Source of the DNA: Caballeronia peredens
Lineage (GTDB): Bacteria; Pseudomonadota; Gammaproteobacteria; Burkholderiales; Burkholderiaceae
Length of the DNA stretch: 64,000 nt
NCBI GenBank assembly: GCA_001544595.2
Contig: FCOH02000010.1
Span: 62,001-126,000, forward strand
Direction of reading: 5' to 3'
Positions 34,743-44,956 of this stretch are shown piece after piece. The notes below the pieces were generated by a model. It searched no databases. It was given only the letters and a program-made list of their open reading frames with translations, and was not told where the DNA came from. The stretch's first letter is position 1; every line of letters starts with the position of its first letter. The position numbers were made by a program, and so were the translations under genes.

Positions 34743-35570
34743 TTAAACCAGCCGCGCGCCGAGGAAATCGCCGAAGGCCGCATAGAAGCCGGCTTCGTTG
34801 TCCCACGGAATCATGTGGCCCGCGTCCGGTACGCGCGTGTGCCGAAGTTCGGGCGCGAGCGTCTGCATCTCGGCGACGTCCGCATCGCGCACGACGTCGC
34901 CGCGTTCCGCCGTCAGGAGGAGTGCGGGCACGCGCAGTTTCGGCAGATCGGCGTGAATGTCGTCGGTATGAAAGCCTTCGAAGCTTGCGCGGATCGCGCG
35001 TTCGTCGCAGGTATGCAGCCATTGCGCGCGCAGGCGCAGTTGTTCTTCGGTCCACGTCGGGCAGAACGCGCGCATGCCTTCCGCGTCGATGCCTTTCCTC
35101 GCCAGCGCGATCGAATCGACATACCACGGCAGCTTCGACGGATACGCGCGGCGGCCCGGCCCGGACACCGGCGGGTCGATCAGCACGGCGCGCGTGAGGC
35201 CGCGCGGCTGCGTGCGCGCGGCGCGGATCGCGATGCGTGCGCCCATCGAGTGGCCCACGTAGGCGTAGCGTTCGAGCTTCAGCGCCTGAGCGAACGCCTG
35301 CAGATCCTCGGCTTGCGCGTCGAGGCTGTAGTCGAGCGCATCCGATGCTTCGGACAGGCCGCGTCCGCGCACATCGAGCACGTAGGTATCGAACTGGCGT
35401 CCGAGCGTTTCGGCGACGAAGCCCCACGTCACCGCCGGGCTCGTGATGCCCGGAATCACGATGAGCGCGTCGCGCTTCGTCCGTTCGCCTTCGTTGCCGC
35501 CGTAGCGCAGATAGTGCTGGCGAATGCCGTTCGCGTGGACGTGCGCGCCGTAGAGAAAGGTCGATTGCAT
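34743..35570 (-). CDS. nicD: N-formylmaleamate deformylase NicD (alpha/beta hydrolase)
   Basis: 275 residues. The catalytic triad is Ser108 (VGHSMGARIA), Asp132 (LIDPPVSGPG) and His252 (DAGHMIPWD), each seven positions later than in P. putida NicD (Ser101, Asp125, His245). It cleaves N-formylmaleamate to maleamate and formate. The start at 35570 lies 3 bp after the nicE stop, so the genes are tightly coupled. Confidence 0.93.
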   Translation of the reverse strand: MQSTFLYGAHVHANGIRQHYLRYGGNEGERTKRDALIVIPGITSPAVTWGFVAETLGRQFDTYVLDVRGRGLSEASDALDYSLDAQAEDLQAFAQALKLERYAYVGHSMGARIAIRAARTQPRGLTRAVLIDPPVSGPGRRAYPSKLPWYVDSIALARKGIDAEGMRAFCPTWTEEQLRLRAQWLHTCDERAIRASFEGFHTDDIHADLPKLRVPALLLTAERGDVVRDADVAEMQTLAPELRHTRVPDAGHMIPWDNEAGFYAAFGDFLGARLV

Positions 35571-35573
35571 CGC

Positions 35574-36326
35574 TCAGTACGCTCCGGACAGCAGCGCGCC
35601 CGCGCCGGGCACGACCGGTTCGAGATCGAGTTCGCGCAGCATCGCGTACGTCGTAGCGATGGCCGCGGTCAGCACGGGCTTGCCGGTCAGCGCTTCGACC
35701 TTGGGCACGGCGGGCAAGGAAGGCATCTGCACGCAGGCCGAAAGGACGATGACGTCCGCGTCCTGGTACTTCATCGATTGCACGATGCCCGGCAGATTGC
35801 GCGGGTCGTGACGCGCGACATCGAGATTGTCGGGAATCTCGAGCGCCCGATAGTCGATCACTTCGAAGCCTTCGTTCTGGATGTAATCGACGACCAGTTC
35901 CGTCAAAGGCTTCATATACGGCGCCACGACGACGACGCGCTTCGCCTTCATCACCTTCAGCGCGTCCACGAGCGCGCCTGCGCTCGTGATCACCGGCGCG
36001 GCGCCGCCGTTCTCGGCCGTGTGCTTGGTCAGACGCGCCTGCGACACGCGGTGATAGCCGCGCCCCATCGCCATGATCGCGACGAGACACGCATAACCGA
36101 GCACGTCGACGCGCGCATCCGACAGCTCGACGGCGCAGCGATCCGACTCGGCGTCCATGGCCGCGAGTTCTTCCTTCACGACCTTCTTCATGCGCATGCG
36201 GCTCGAATGGAAGGTGAAGCGCTCGGGGCGGATGGTCTGCCGCGCGAGCAGCATCGCCGGGATCTCGGTTTCCATCGTCGTGTTGGAACTCGGCACGATC
36301 TGGCCGATGCGAAAGCTCTTGCTCAT
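35574..36326 (-). CDS. nicE: maleate cis-trans isomerase NicE
   Basis: 250 residues from ATG at 36326 (MSKSFRIGQIVPSSNTTMETEI); codons before it cross the promoter. Asp/Glu racemase fold with the two active-site cysteines Cys80 (LGYACLVAIMAMG) and Cys198 (VLSACVQMPSL). It converts maleate to fumarate, the last step feeding the TCA cycle. It is the first gene of the leftward operon, divergent from nicC, with a GTGTACAC site 57 bp upstream. Confidence 0.93.
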   Translation of the reverse strand: MSKSFRIGQIVPSSNTTMETEIPAMLLARQTIRPERFTFHSSRMRMKKVVKEELAAMDAESDRCAVELSDARVDVLGYACLVAIMAMGRGYHRVSQARLTKHTAENGGAAPVITSAGALVDALKVMKAKRVVVVAPYMKPLTELVVDYIQNEGFEVIDYRALEIPDNLDVARHDPRNLPGIVQSMKYQDADVIVLSACVQMPSLPAVPKVEALTGKPVLTAAIATTYAMLRELDLEPVVPGAGALLSGAY

Positions 36327-36382
36327 CTCTGTTCGACTCCGTATGTCAGGTACGCAGGATTGATATCGGTCAAGCAAAGTCT

Positions 36383-37778
<1,396 letters not shown>

Positions 37779-37854
37779 TTAAACTCGCGCGGTCACTCGC
37801 GCAACGTGCCTCCGCGTGCATGCGGCGGCGCTTCACCATCGATCAAGTCAGCCG

Positions 37855-38364
37855 ATGACCGAGCCCGCATCGAACGCGCAGGCCGTGACGCTCACCGTCA
37901 ACGGCTGCACGCGCACTGTCTTCACTGAACGAAGCACGCCGCTGCTTTACGTGCTGCGCAACGACTTCGAGCTGAACGGCCCGAAGTACGGCTGCGGACT
38001 CGGGCAATGCGGCGCGTGCACCGTGCTGATGAACGGCGGCCCGACCCGTTCGTGCGTGGTGCCGGTGGCGGCGGCGATAGGCCGAGAGACAACGACGCTC
38101 GAAGGCCTCGGCGACATCGACGCGCCGCATCCGATTCAGCGTGCGTTCATCGACGAGCAGGCGGCGCAATGCGGCTATTGCCTGAACGGCATGATCATGA
38201 GCACGAAGGCGCTGCTCGACCGCAATCCCGATCCTGACGACGACGCGATCAAGGATGCACTGCGCTTCAATCTGTGCCGCTGCGGCACGCATCTGGAGAT
38301 ACTCGCGGCGGTGCGGCGCGCGGCGAAATACGTGCAGGATGACTTGCGGGCGCGCACGCGATGA
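37855..38364 (+). CDS. nicA: nicotinate hydroxylase [2Fe-2S] subunit NicA
   Basis: 169 residues from ATG at 37855; an upstream in-frame ATG at 37816 lacks support. Two [2Fe-2S] clusters: plant-type CGLGQCGACTVLMNG with a later Cys (RSCVVPV), and the alpha-helical one with CGYCLNGMIM and NLCRCGTHLEI. It passes electrons from the molybdenum centre to the cytochrome subunit. Its stop overlaps the next start as ATGA at 38361. Confidence 0.92.
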   Translation: MTEPASNAQAVTLTVNGCTRTVFTERSTPLLYVLRNDFELNGPKYGCGLGQCGACTVLMNGGPTRSCVVPVAAAIGRETTTLEGLGDIDAPHPIQRAFIDEQAAQCGYCLNGMIMSTKALLDRNPDPDDDAIKDALRFNLCRCGTHLEILAAVRRAAKYVQDDLRARTR

Positions 38365-41033
38365 ACGACATGAGCGAGGTCCGTGTGCGTGAGACGGCGG
38401 CGCTGGCAACGCTCGCTGCGTGCGTGATCGACGATATCGATGAGGGCGTCGCGGAACTCGTCGCGCGGATGACGCTGGACGCGGGCGTGTCGTGGATCGC
38501 GGCGGGAAGCATCGGCGCTTTCGTCGCGAATGACGTGCACCATGCATTCGATGCGGCGCGGCGGCTGACTGCGGCGCTCGCGGAATCGAGCGTGGAGACA
38601 TCGGCCGTAGTGAGCGCGCGCGAGCGCTTGCCTCACGAAAAGCACTATACGTGGCCGCTTTTCGACGATGCACTGCATGCGTGCGATGTCCTCGCGCGCG
38701 AAGATGGCGCGTCGATCGAACTATGCTGCGCGACTTCAGATGCGGAACGGCTTCGCGCGCGCGTGGCTCGCGCGTCGGGCTTGCCTGTCACGCGGTTTTT
38801 GGTAAGTGCAACGCAGGATCGCAAAGACGATCCATTCGTGGCGATGCTCGCGGCGGTGGTGCTGCTGTATCGAACAGGACGCGCGGTGCATGTGCGCGGC
38901 CTCATGAGCGCACGCGAAACGAAGGACGTGCGCATGGATCTCGGCGCATCGCTCGACGAGCACGGGCATCTGAATGCATGGCGCTACGATGCCGGCACGG
39001 GCCGCTCAATGCGCGAGGCCTCGAGCGACGATGCGCTCAATCCTTACGCCACATACGATGAAACGCGGCGCGCAGACGACGGCTTCGACGCGATTCCACA
39101 TGCGGCCCATGCGTTCGCGCGCGAGTCTTTCATCGACGAAATCGCCGATGCGCGCGCAATCGATCCGCTGCACTTTCGCCTCGCGCACCTCGATCCGATA
39201 AACGATGCGGGCGCGCACGAACTGATCGGCACGCTTGCCGATCGCGCGGCGTGGAGCACGAAGGCGAGGCGCGCGGGCAAGCGCAAAAACCTGCAAGGCC
39301 GCGGCTTCGCGTTCGACACGCGCGACGATGCGTATTGCGCATGGATCGTCGATCTCGACGTGAATCGCGCCACTGGCGATGTCGCGATACAGCGTGTCGT
39401 CGCGGGCAACGCGAAGGGGCGGCGCAGCATCGGCGCGATCGCGGGTATGTCGTCGGCGCGCATCGCGGCGGCTGCGTCGAAGCTGATCGGCGTGCCGCTC
39501 GATGCACACGCCGCGCACGATGAAACGCCGCGCGCGCAGCCGCTTGCGCATCGCATCGAAGCGACCACGCTGCAGGAAACGCCTGCAACGCGCGAGGCGC
39601 CGTCGATCGACACGTCGCCTGCCGCTGCGGCGATTGCCAATGCGCTCTACGATGCAACCGGTGTGCGCTTCCGTGCGCCGCCGTTCACGCCGGAACGCGT
39701 CCGCGAAGCACTGAACGGCGCGAACGCGCAAGACGACGCGTTGCCACGACGCATGCGTCGTTCGCTGCGCGGCGCACTCGCGGCGACGGGTCTGGGCGGA
39801 CTTGTCGCGCTCGCATGCACGGCCTGGCCGTTGCGTGGGCCGATTGCACCGATCGCGCAGCCCGATGCATCGACGTGGTCGCAAGCCACCATCGCACGCG
39901 GACGCGAAGTGGCCGCAGCCGGCGATTGTGCGGTCTGCCATACGGCGGCGGGCGGCGCGGTCAATGCGGGCGGGCTCGCGCTCGAAACGCCGTTCGGCAC
40001 CGTCTACACGACGAACATCACGCCCGACGCGAAGACGGGCATCGGCAACTGGTCGTTCGCCGCCTTCGATCGCGCTATGCGGCAAGGCATTTCGCGCGAC
40101 GGTCATCATCTGTACCCTGCGTTTCCGTACACATCGTTCGCGAAGATCAGCGACGCCGACATGACCGCGCTCTATGCGTATCTGATGTCGCAGCCCGCGG
40201 TCGAAGCGACGCCGCCGCAAACGCGCCTGCCGTTCCCGCTGAATCAGCGCGGGCTCGTCGCTGGGTGGAACGCGCTGTATCTGAAGCAGGGCGAGTATGT
40301 ACCCGATGCCACGCGCTCGGCGCTATGGAATCGCGGCAAGTATCTGGTCGATGGCGCGGGCCATTGCGGCGCGTGTCACTCGCCGCGTAACGCGATCGGC
40401 GCGGAGAAGGGCGGGCGGGTCTATCTGACGGGCGGCAGCGCGGAAGGCTGGGTGGCGCCGTCGCTGGTCGCGAATTCGAAATCGCCGGTGCGCTGGACCG
40501 AGCAGGCACTCTTCGATTATCTGCGCACGGGCTTCTCGCACGAACATGGCGTGGCGGCGGGGCCGATGGCGCCGGTCGTCTCGCATCTCGCGACGCTGCC
40601 CGCCGAGGACGTGCGCGCGATGGCGCACTACGTCGCGTCGTTGTCGCTCTCGAACGGCGAGACGAGCGCGCCATCGGAAGCAAATGCGCTGCGTCTGCAC
40701 GGACTCGACAACGGACGGCGTACTTTCGATGCCGCTTGCGCGGTCTGTCATGCGCAGACAGGCGGTGTCGGCAATTTCGGCGTGCGGCCGTTACTGGCGC
40801 TCAACACGAGTGTGAGCGATCAGTCGCCGGACAACCTGTTGCATGTGATTCTGCACGGCATCGACGCGCCCGCCACCGATGAACTGGGTTATATGCCCGG
40901 CTTCAAGGATTCATTCGATGACCGGCAAGTCGCCGAGCTTGCCGCTTATATTCGCGCGGAATTTGCGCCTCGCGAGCCTGCATGGAACGGGCTCGCGCAA
41001 GCAACGGCCAGAATTCGCGCTGCGGCGCATTGA
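38361..41033 (+). CDS. nicB: NicB-like subunit: vestigial molybdenum domain plus three cytochrome c domains
   Basis: 890 residues, far shorter than typical NicB (about 1190). Residues 1-450 are a shrunken xanthine-dehydrogenase-like domain. It keeps fragments (HAFARESFIDEIADARAIDPLHFRL, AYCAWIVDLDVNRATGDVAIQRV, AAIANALYDATGVRF) but lacks the GQDTG-type molybdopterin segment and the GSGE catalytic Glu, which is replaced by PSIDTSP. A membrane helix follows (about 470-495, ALAATGLGGLVALACTAWPL), then three c-type haem sites: CAVCH 523-527, CGACH 669-673, CAVCH 793-797. It probably carries electrons from the hydroxylase to the respiratory chain, with the active molybdenum domain supplied by the 29217 gene. 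Confidence 0.85.
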   Translation: MNDMSEVRVRETAALATLAACVIDDIDEGVAELVARMTLDAGVSWIAAGSIGAFVANDVHHAFDAARRLTAALAESSVETSAVVSARERLPHEKHYTWPLFDDALHACDVLAREDGASIELCCATSDAERLRARVARASGLPVTRFLVSATQDRKDDPFVAMLAAVVLLYRTGRAVHVRGLMSARETKDVRMDLGASLDEHGHLNAWRYDAGTGRSMREASSDDALNPYATYDETRRADDGFDAIPHAAHAFARESFIDEIADARAIDPLHFRLAHLDPINDAGAHELIGTLADRAAWSTKARRAGKRKNLQGRGFAFDTRDDAYCAWIVDLDVNRATGDVAIQRVVAGNAKGRRSIGAIAGMSSARIAAAASKLIGVPLDAHAAHDETPRAQPLAHRIEATTLQETPATREAPSIDTSPAAAAIANALYDATGVRFRAPPFTPERVREALNGANAQDDALPRRMRRSLRGALAATGLGGLVALACTAWPLRGPIAPIAQPDASTWSQATIARGREVAAAGDCAVCHTAAGGAVNAGGLALETPFGTVYTTNITPDAKTGIGNWSFAAFDRAMRQGISRDGHHLYPAFPYTSFAKISDADMTALYAYLMSQPAVEATPPQTRLPFPLNQRGLVAGWNALYLKQGEYVPDATRSALWNRGKYLVDGAGHCGACHSPRNAIGAEKGGRVYLTGGSAEGWVAPSLVANSKSPVRWTEQALFDYLRTGFSHEHGVAAGPMAPVVSHLATLPAEDVRAMAHYVASLSLSNGETSAPSEANALRLHGLDNGRRTFDAACAVCHAQTGGVGNFGVRPLLALNTSVSDQSPDNLLHVILHGIDAPATDELGYMPGFKDSFDDRQVAELAAYIRAEFAPREPAWNGLAQATARIRAAAH

Positions 41034-41064
41034 AGACGTCGCACTAGAAACGTATGGGGCAAAG

Positions 41065-41544
41065 ATGAACTACATGAAGGCGCCGCTCGATCCCGAACCG
41101 ATCGAAGCGGCTACGCAGACTTATGACGTCTCCGAGCAGATCGGCCATTTGCTGCGCAAGGCATACCAGCGTCATCTCGCGATATTCAGCCAGACGATCG
41201 GCGATCCGCAACTCACCGCCGTGCAATTCGCGGTGCTGAGCGCGAGTCTGCGCATGGGACCCTCGTCGATGAGCGATCTCGGCAAGGCTACCGCCATCGA
41301 CGCGGCGACGGTGCGCGGCATCATCGAGCGATTGAAAGGGCGCGCGCTGATCGAACTGAAAACGAATCTCGCGGACCGCAGAAAGACGACGGTCGAACTG
41401 ACCGACGCAGGTCGCGAACTCGTCGAACGCACGACGCCCGCCGCACAGCGCGTGAGCGAACTGACGATGAGCGATCTGAACGAAGTGGAGCGCGTGGCCG
41501 CACTCATGCTGCTGCGCAAGCTGAGCGCTTCCGTGCCGGCCTGA
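41065..41544 (+). CDS. MarR family regulator of the nicotinate cluster (paralog 1)
   Basis: 159 residues from ATG at 41065 (MNYMKAPLDP), 31 bp after the nicB-like stop. MarR winged helix: QIGHLLRKAYQRHLAIFSQTI, LTAVQFAVLSASL, SSMSDLGKATAIDAATVRGIIERLKGRALI, wing DRRKTTVELTDAG. It is clearly paralogous to the convergent MarR gene at 41551. One of the two should be the functional NicR; this one is cotranscribed with nicCAB and so would be autoregulated through the nicC promoter. Confidence 0.88.
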   Translation: MNYMKAPLDPEPIEAATQTYDVSEQIGHLLRKAYQRHLAIFSQTIGDPQLTAVQFAVLSASLRMGPSSMSDLGKATAIDAATVRGIIERLKGRALIELKTNLADRRKTTVELTDAGRELVERTTPAAQRVSELTMSDLNEVERVAALMLLRKLSASVPA

Positions 41545-41550
41545 GAAGAG

Positions 41551-42018
41551 TCAGACGACGTCGGGCGCGTCGATCATTTTCCTGAGCAGATAAACCAGCG
41601 CGACACGTTCCGCGGGATTCAAGGGTCCGTAGGTCTGCTCGGTGATGTCATGCGCGAACGGCACGGTACGCTCGGTCAGCGCATCGCCTTCAGGTGTCGA
41701 CGTGACCGTGACTTTGCGTCCGTCGGTTGCATCGCGCGCGACGGCGATCAGCCCGCGCGTTTGCAGACGTTCGACCACGCCGCGTATCGTTGCCTGATCG
41801 ATCGCCGTGATCTTCGCGATGTCGTTGAGCGATGCGCCCTGCTGATCGCGCACCGCGCACAGCGTCACGAATTGCGCGGCAGTCAGTTGAGAATCGGGAA
41901 TCGCTTGCTGAAAGATCGCAACGTGACGCTGATACGCGCGCCGCAACAAGTGTCCGACTTGCTCGTTGAAATGATAGTCGTCGGATGCGCGCGAAGATTG
42001 AGCCGGAGCACGGGACAT
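41551..42018 (-). CDS. MarR family regulator of the nicotinate cluster (paralog 2)
   Basis: 155 residues (MSRAPAQSSRASDDYHFNEQVGHLL). The same domain plan as the neighbouring MarR, with many identical stretches (GHLLR-AYQRH-AIF, QLTA-QF, TAID-ATIRGVVERL, DGRKVTVT). It converges with it, stops 6 bp apart. It is transcribed from its own promoter in the 76-bp gap before the acyltransferase gene, where no GTGTACAC site was found. It is a candidate NicR; nothing in the sequence decides between the two. Confidence 0.88.
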   Translation of the reverse strand: MSRAPAQSSRASDDYHFNEQVGHLLRRAYQRHVAIFQQAIPDSQLTAAQFVTLCAVRDQQGASLNDIAKITAIDQATIRGVVERLQTRGLIAVARDATDGRKVTVTSTPEGDALTERTVPFAHDITEQTYGPLNPAERVALVYLLRKMIDAPDVV

Positions 42019-42094
42019 GTCTGCCTGCAGGTGATTGCACGATGAGTCGTCCCGCGATTATAGCGACGTGCCTTGTCCGCGCCCCTTTCTCCGC

Positions 42095-43216
42095 TTATTT
42101 CGATGCCTCCGCTCGCAGACGCGCATTGTCAGCGACGCGGCCGCGCGCGTTGAAACGATCCTTGATGCGCAGGAACGGCGTTTCGATCAGGTAATAGCTG
42201 AGGCTCGCCGCAATGAGCGCTTCGATTACGCAGAGAGGAAAGCCATAGGCGACCGGCGAATGCGCATTGCTGAAGAGTTGTTGCCAGAGATAAAGGCTGA
42301 ATGAAATGGTGCCGACGTACACGAAGGGCGCCGTGCGCAGAAGCCGCGAGAACCAGAAATCCTTCTGCGAAATGAGCACGACTATGACGAAGCCGACCAT
42401 CGCCGATTCGATCGTCGTGCCGTAGGTGGCGTGCCAGAGTCCGCCGAGCTTTGCCTGCAAGGGCGGGACGGCGAAGACCAGCAACAGGACCATCGCGGTG
42501 GGAATGAGCGGTCCCAACGGAAGCGCCGCGACGCGTGCCTTGAGCGCGTCCTTATTCAACGCGACGTAGCAGCCGATCAGGATCGGATCGATTCCCGTGT
42601 GCAGCATCATGCTCAATTGCCCGCGCAGTGTCGGCACGGCGAAATACGTCGCGATTCTGACGAGCGGCACGAGCACGATCAACGCGACGAGCGCGCGCTG
42701 ATTGCCGCGCTTGAGGATATGAAAGAGCAGCGGCGGCCAGAACCAGTAGAACTGTTCTTCGAGCGCGAGCGTCCAGAAATGACCGAGATACCACGCGCCG
42801 TCTGCATGCGCCGCATTGAGCGAACTCATGCCCGCGATGCCCGAATAATTCCACAGATGCAGCGCGGCGACGATGACTTGCCGATGGTCGATATCGAGCA
42901 GACCCGCAAACGACATCAGCGCGACGATCGCGAGATAGCTATAGAACGCGGGCCAGATTCGCAGCGCGCGCTTCGCATAAAACGGCAAGAGGCGGATGGA
43001 GCCGCTCGCTTTCCACTCGGCGTTCAGGATGCCTGTGATGAGATAGCCGCTCAGCACGAAGAAGATGAGCACGCCGAGACGGCCGTCCGAAATGAGGCGC
43101 AAGGGCGCGAGAAATCCGCTGTAGCCGCCGTTGATCATGTGCTGCGCATGACCGATGACGACCATCGTCACCGCGACGCAACGCAGTCCTGTCAGCTCTT
43201 GCACATGATTCTTCAT
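42095..43216 (-). CDS. acyltransferase 3 family membrane protein
   Basis: 373 residues from ATG at 43216 (MKNHVQELTGLRCVAVTMVVIGHAQH). About ten membrane helices, with the OafA/acyltransferase-3 signatures: the N-terminal ELTGLRC...IGHAQH, GVLIFFVLSGYLIT, FYAKRALRIWPAFY and LGHFWTLALEEQFYWFWP. Such proteins O-acetylate surface polysaccharides. Its place next to the EPS locus and a second acyltransferase suggests decoration of cepacian, which is known to be acetylated. The upstream spacer carries GCTAA-type sites. Confidence 0.87.
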   Translation of the reverse strand: MKNHVQELTGLRCVAVTMVVIGHAQHMINGGYSGFLAPLRLISDGRLGVLIFFVLSGYLITGILNAEWKASGSIRLLPFYAKRALRIWPAFYSYLAIVALMSFAGLLDIDHRQVIVAALHLWNYSGIAGMSSLNAAHADGAWYLGHFWTLALEEQFYWFWPPLLFHILKRGNQRALVALIVLVPLVRIATYFAVPTLRGQLSMMLHTGIDPILIGCYVALNKDALKARVAALPLGPLIPTAMVLLLVFAVPPLQAKLGGLWHATYGTTIESAMVGFVIVVLISQKDFWFSRLLRTAPFVYVGTISFSLYLWQQLFSNAHSPVAYGFPLCVIEALIAASLSYYLIETPFLRIKDRFNARGRVADNARLRAEASK

Positions 43217-43305
43217 GAAGGATCCTCTCGATCGATTCCAGGGGCGGCGTCCCCATCGCCGCACGATTGATGCACGTGATCGATGCACGTGAGGCTCAAG
43301 CATCT

Positions 43306-43409
43306 GCTAAAAAATTAGCCAAGAAATAATTCGCGTTGTTAGCAAATATTTCCTGCGCGCGAGTGCGGCGCGCTAAAGCGCAGGCAGAAATTGCTAAGAA
43401 ATTCGCTAA
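43306..43409. promoter_or_regulatory. cluster of GCTAA/TTAGC sites between divergent acyltransferase genes
   Basis: The AT-rich spacer holds GCTAA-AAAA-TTAGC (43306-43319), TTAGC (43339-43343), GCTAA (43372-43376), and TTGCTAAGAAATTCGCTAAG with GCTAA at 43393-43397 and 43405-43409, 12 bp apart. The same pentamer recurs at 44622-44654 and 47401-47478. Six copies in about 100 bp suggest a multimeric regulator binding site rather than chance, although the region is AT-rich. Confidence 0.5.
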
Positions 43410-43495
43410 GATTTTTTTTCTTTTTCTTGGGCTTTACGATGAGGCGCTTACGAGCGGCCCACGCGGCTGCGTTCACCGCTTCGACGACGCGCACC

Positions 43496-44626
43496 ATGAA
43501 CGAAAGAATTCGCGGATTCGACGGCTTGCGCGCGCTTGCCGTCCTGCTGGTCTTCATCCATCACAAGGCGATGGCAGAGAACAGCGGCCTGGGACACCTT
43601 GGCGTATGGATATTCTTCGCGCTGAGCGGTTTTCTCATCACTGACATACTCACGACACAGCGAGGTTATATAGACATTGGCACGAGTTCCTTTGCCGCGG
43701 AACTCAAGCGATTTCTTTATCGGCGGACGCTGCGGATCTTCCCGATTTACTATCTGCTGCTCGTCACGCTCGCGCTGATGATGACGATCGGCTTTGCCGG
43801 TCCGGAGCTTGCGGGCGGCATGCCGTTTCATTTCGCGTATCTGTCCAATTTCTGGATCGCGGATGTCCTGCATTACTGGCCCGGACGTTATTCGCATCTG
43901 TGGAGCCTGTCGATCGAGGAGCAGTTTTACCTCGTGTTCGCGCCGTTGCTGCTTGCCGTGAATGCCAGATGGCATGTGCGGATCTGCTGCGCGGTTTTCG
44001 TGAGCGGCGTCGTGGCGCTTGCCTACATGAAGGCGGCGGGCGCGCCTTCGATCGTCATTTATACGCATCCGCTCACGAATTTCTGGCTCCTTGCGCTGGG
44101 CGGCATCGGCGGCGCGCTGTTGCGCCGGGGCGGCGCGTTCAGGCGGTGCCTGAGGCCTCTTCACGTCGCGCTGATATTGGTCGTATGCATCACGTTGATG
44201 TGCCGTGCGGAGCCGGCCTGGGAAGGAATCGCAAGTCCGTGGCGTTTCACGGCGCTTTACTTGCTCTATGGCGCGTGTATCGCGGCGCTGGTGTGCGCGG
44301 TCGCGTGCAGCGACAGTGCCGTGCTGATGCGTGTGCTCGAATGGCCGCCGTTAGCGTCGCTGGGGAGGATCAGTTATGGCTTTTATCTTTACCACGGCGT
44401 CATTCCGGATTTCACCAAAAGCGCCCGGGCGATCGCGCTGTTCGGTGCATCGGGCATTCCGCTTTGGGCGCATGCGGCAAGCTTTACCGCATCGTTCCTG
44501 CTCACGCTGATGCTCGCCAGATTGTCATGGCGTTTCATCGAAGAGCCCGTGCTGCGGCTCAAGAACCGGCGCTTTACGCGCAAAAATGACCCATCGACCG
44601 CTAGCGAACGCGCGCTTTCCCGCTAA
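43496..44626 (+). CDS. acyltransferase 3 family membrane protein, second copy
   Basis: 376 residues from ATG at 43496 (MNERIRGFDGLRALAVLLVFIHHKAM); an ATG at 43439 would add 19 basic residues. Acyltransferase-3 features: FDGLRALAVLLVFIHH, GVWIFFALSGFLITDIL, FLYRRTLRIFPIYYLLL, YSHLWSLSIEEQFYLVFAP and C-terminal WRFIEEPVLRLK. It is divergent from the other acyltransferase and likely modifies the exopolysaccharide or LPS. The stop codon TAA forms part of a GCTAA site in the following hairpin. Confidence 0.87.
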   Translation: MNERIRGFDGLRALAVLLVFIHHKAMAENSGLGHLGVWIFFALSGFLITDILTTQRGYIDIGTSSFAAELKRFLYRRTLRIFPIYYLLLVTLALMMTIGFAGPELAGGMPFHFAYLSNFWIADVLHYWPGRYSHLWSLSIEEQFYLVFAPLLLAVNARWHVRICCAVFVSGVVALAYMKAAGAPSIVIYTHPLTNFWLLALGGIGGALLRRGGAFRRCLRPLHVALILVVCITLMCRAEPAWEGIASPWRFTALYLLYGACIAALVCAVACSDSAVLMRVLEWPPLASLGRISYGFYLYHGVIPDFTKSARAIALFGASGIPLWAHAASFTASFLLTLMLARLSWRFIEEPVLRLKNRRFTRKNDPSTASERALSR

Positions 44627-44642
44627 GTGGATGTCTTAGCGG
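44620..44642 (+). terminator. hairpin at the acyltransferase stop, built from GCTAA sites
   Basis: CCGCTAAG (44620-44627), loop TGGATGT, CTTAGCGG (44635-44642) is an 8-bp perfect stem followed by AAAAA. It contains the stop codon at 44624-44626. It could be a weak terminator or a symmetric operator of the GCTAA family; another GCTAA follows at 44650-44654. Confidence 0.4.
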
Positions 44643-44956
44643 AAAAACTGCTAAGTGTCGCTCGAATTGTATGACCTTGTCATATTCGGGCAAACCATAG
44701 TAATGGTATGCTTCCTGCACAATATCTTCATACACGAGCGAGACCACGCTCCGTGCGCTGATATGGATCGATTACTGCACCACGATCGGTTCAAATGCAG
44801 CCGGATGCACCATTTTGTTGTTTGAGCAAACGTTTGCGAGTACCTCGAGATCCTTGGTTCGGGTGTGCAAAAAAGCCGGAATTTCGGCTTGCCGTTTGAT
44901 TTTCGTTAGCGCGCCGTCCGATATCCGCAGCGAAGTCGACTGCATGGAGCAAAGCA
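44643..44956. promoter_or_regulatory. upstream region of the transposase-derived protein gene
   Basis: This 314-bp spacer has two compact inverted repeats: TATGAC CTT GTCATA at 44670-44684 (6-bp perfect arms) and ACCAT AGTA ATGGT at 44694-44707. Both are candidate operators for the gene at 44957. GGAG at 44946-44949 is its ribosome-binding site. The rest shows no gene; a short leftward open frame near 44772-44957 has no site and is ignored. Confidence 0.45.
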
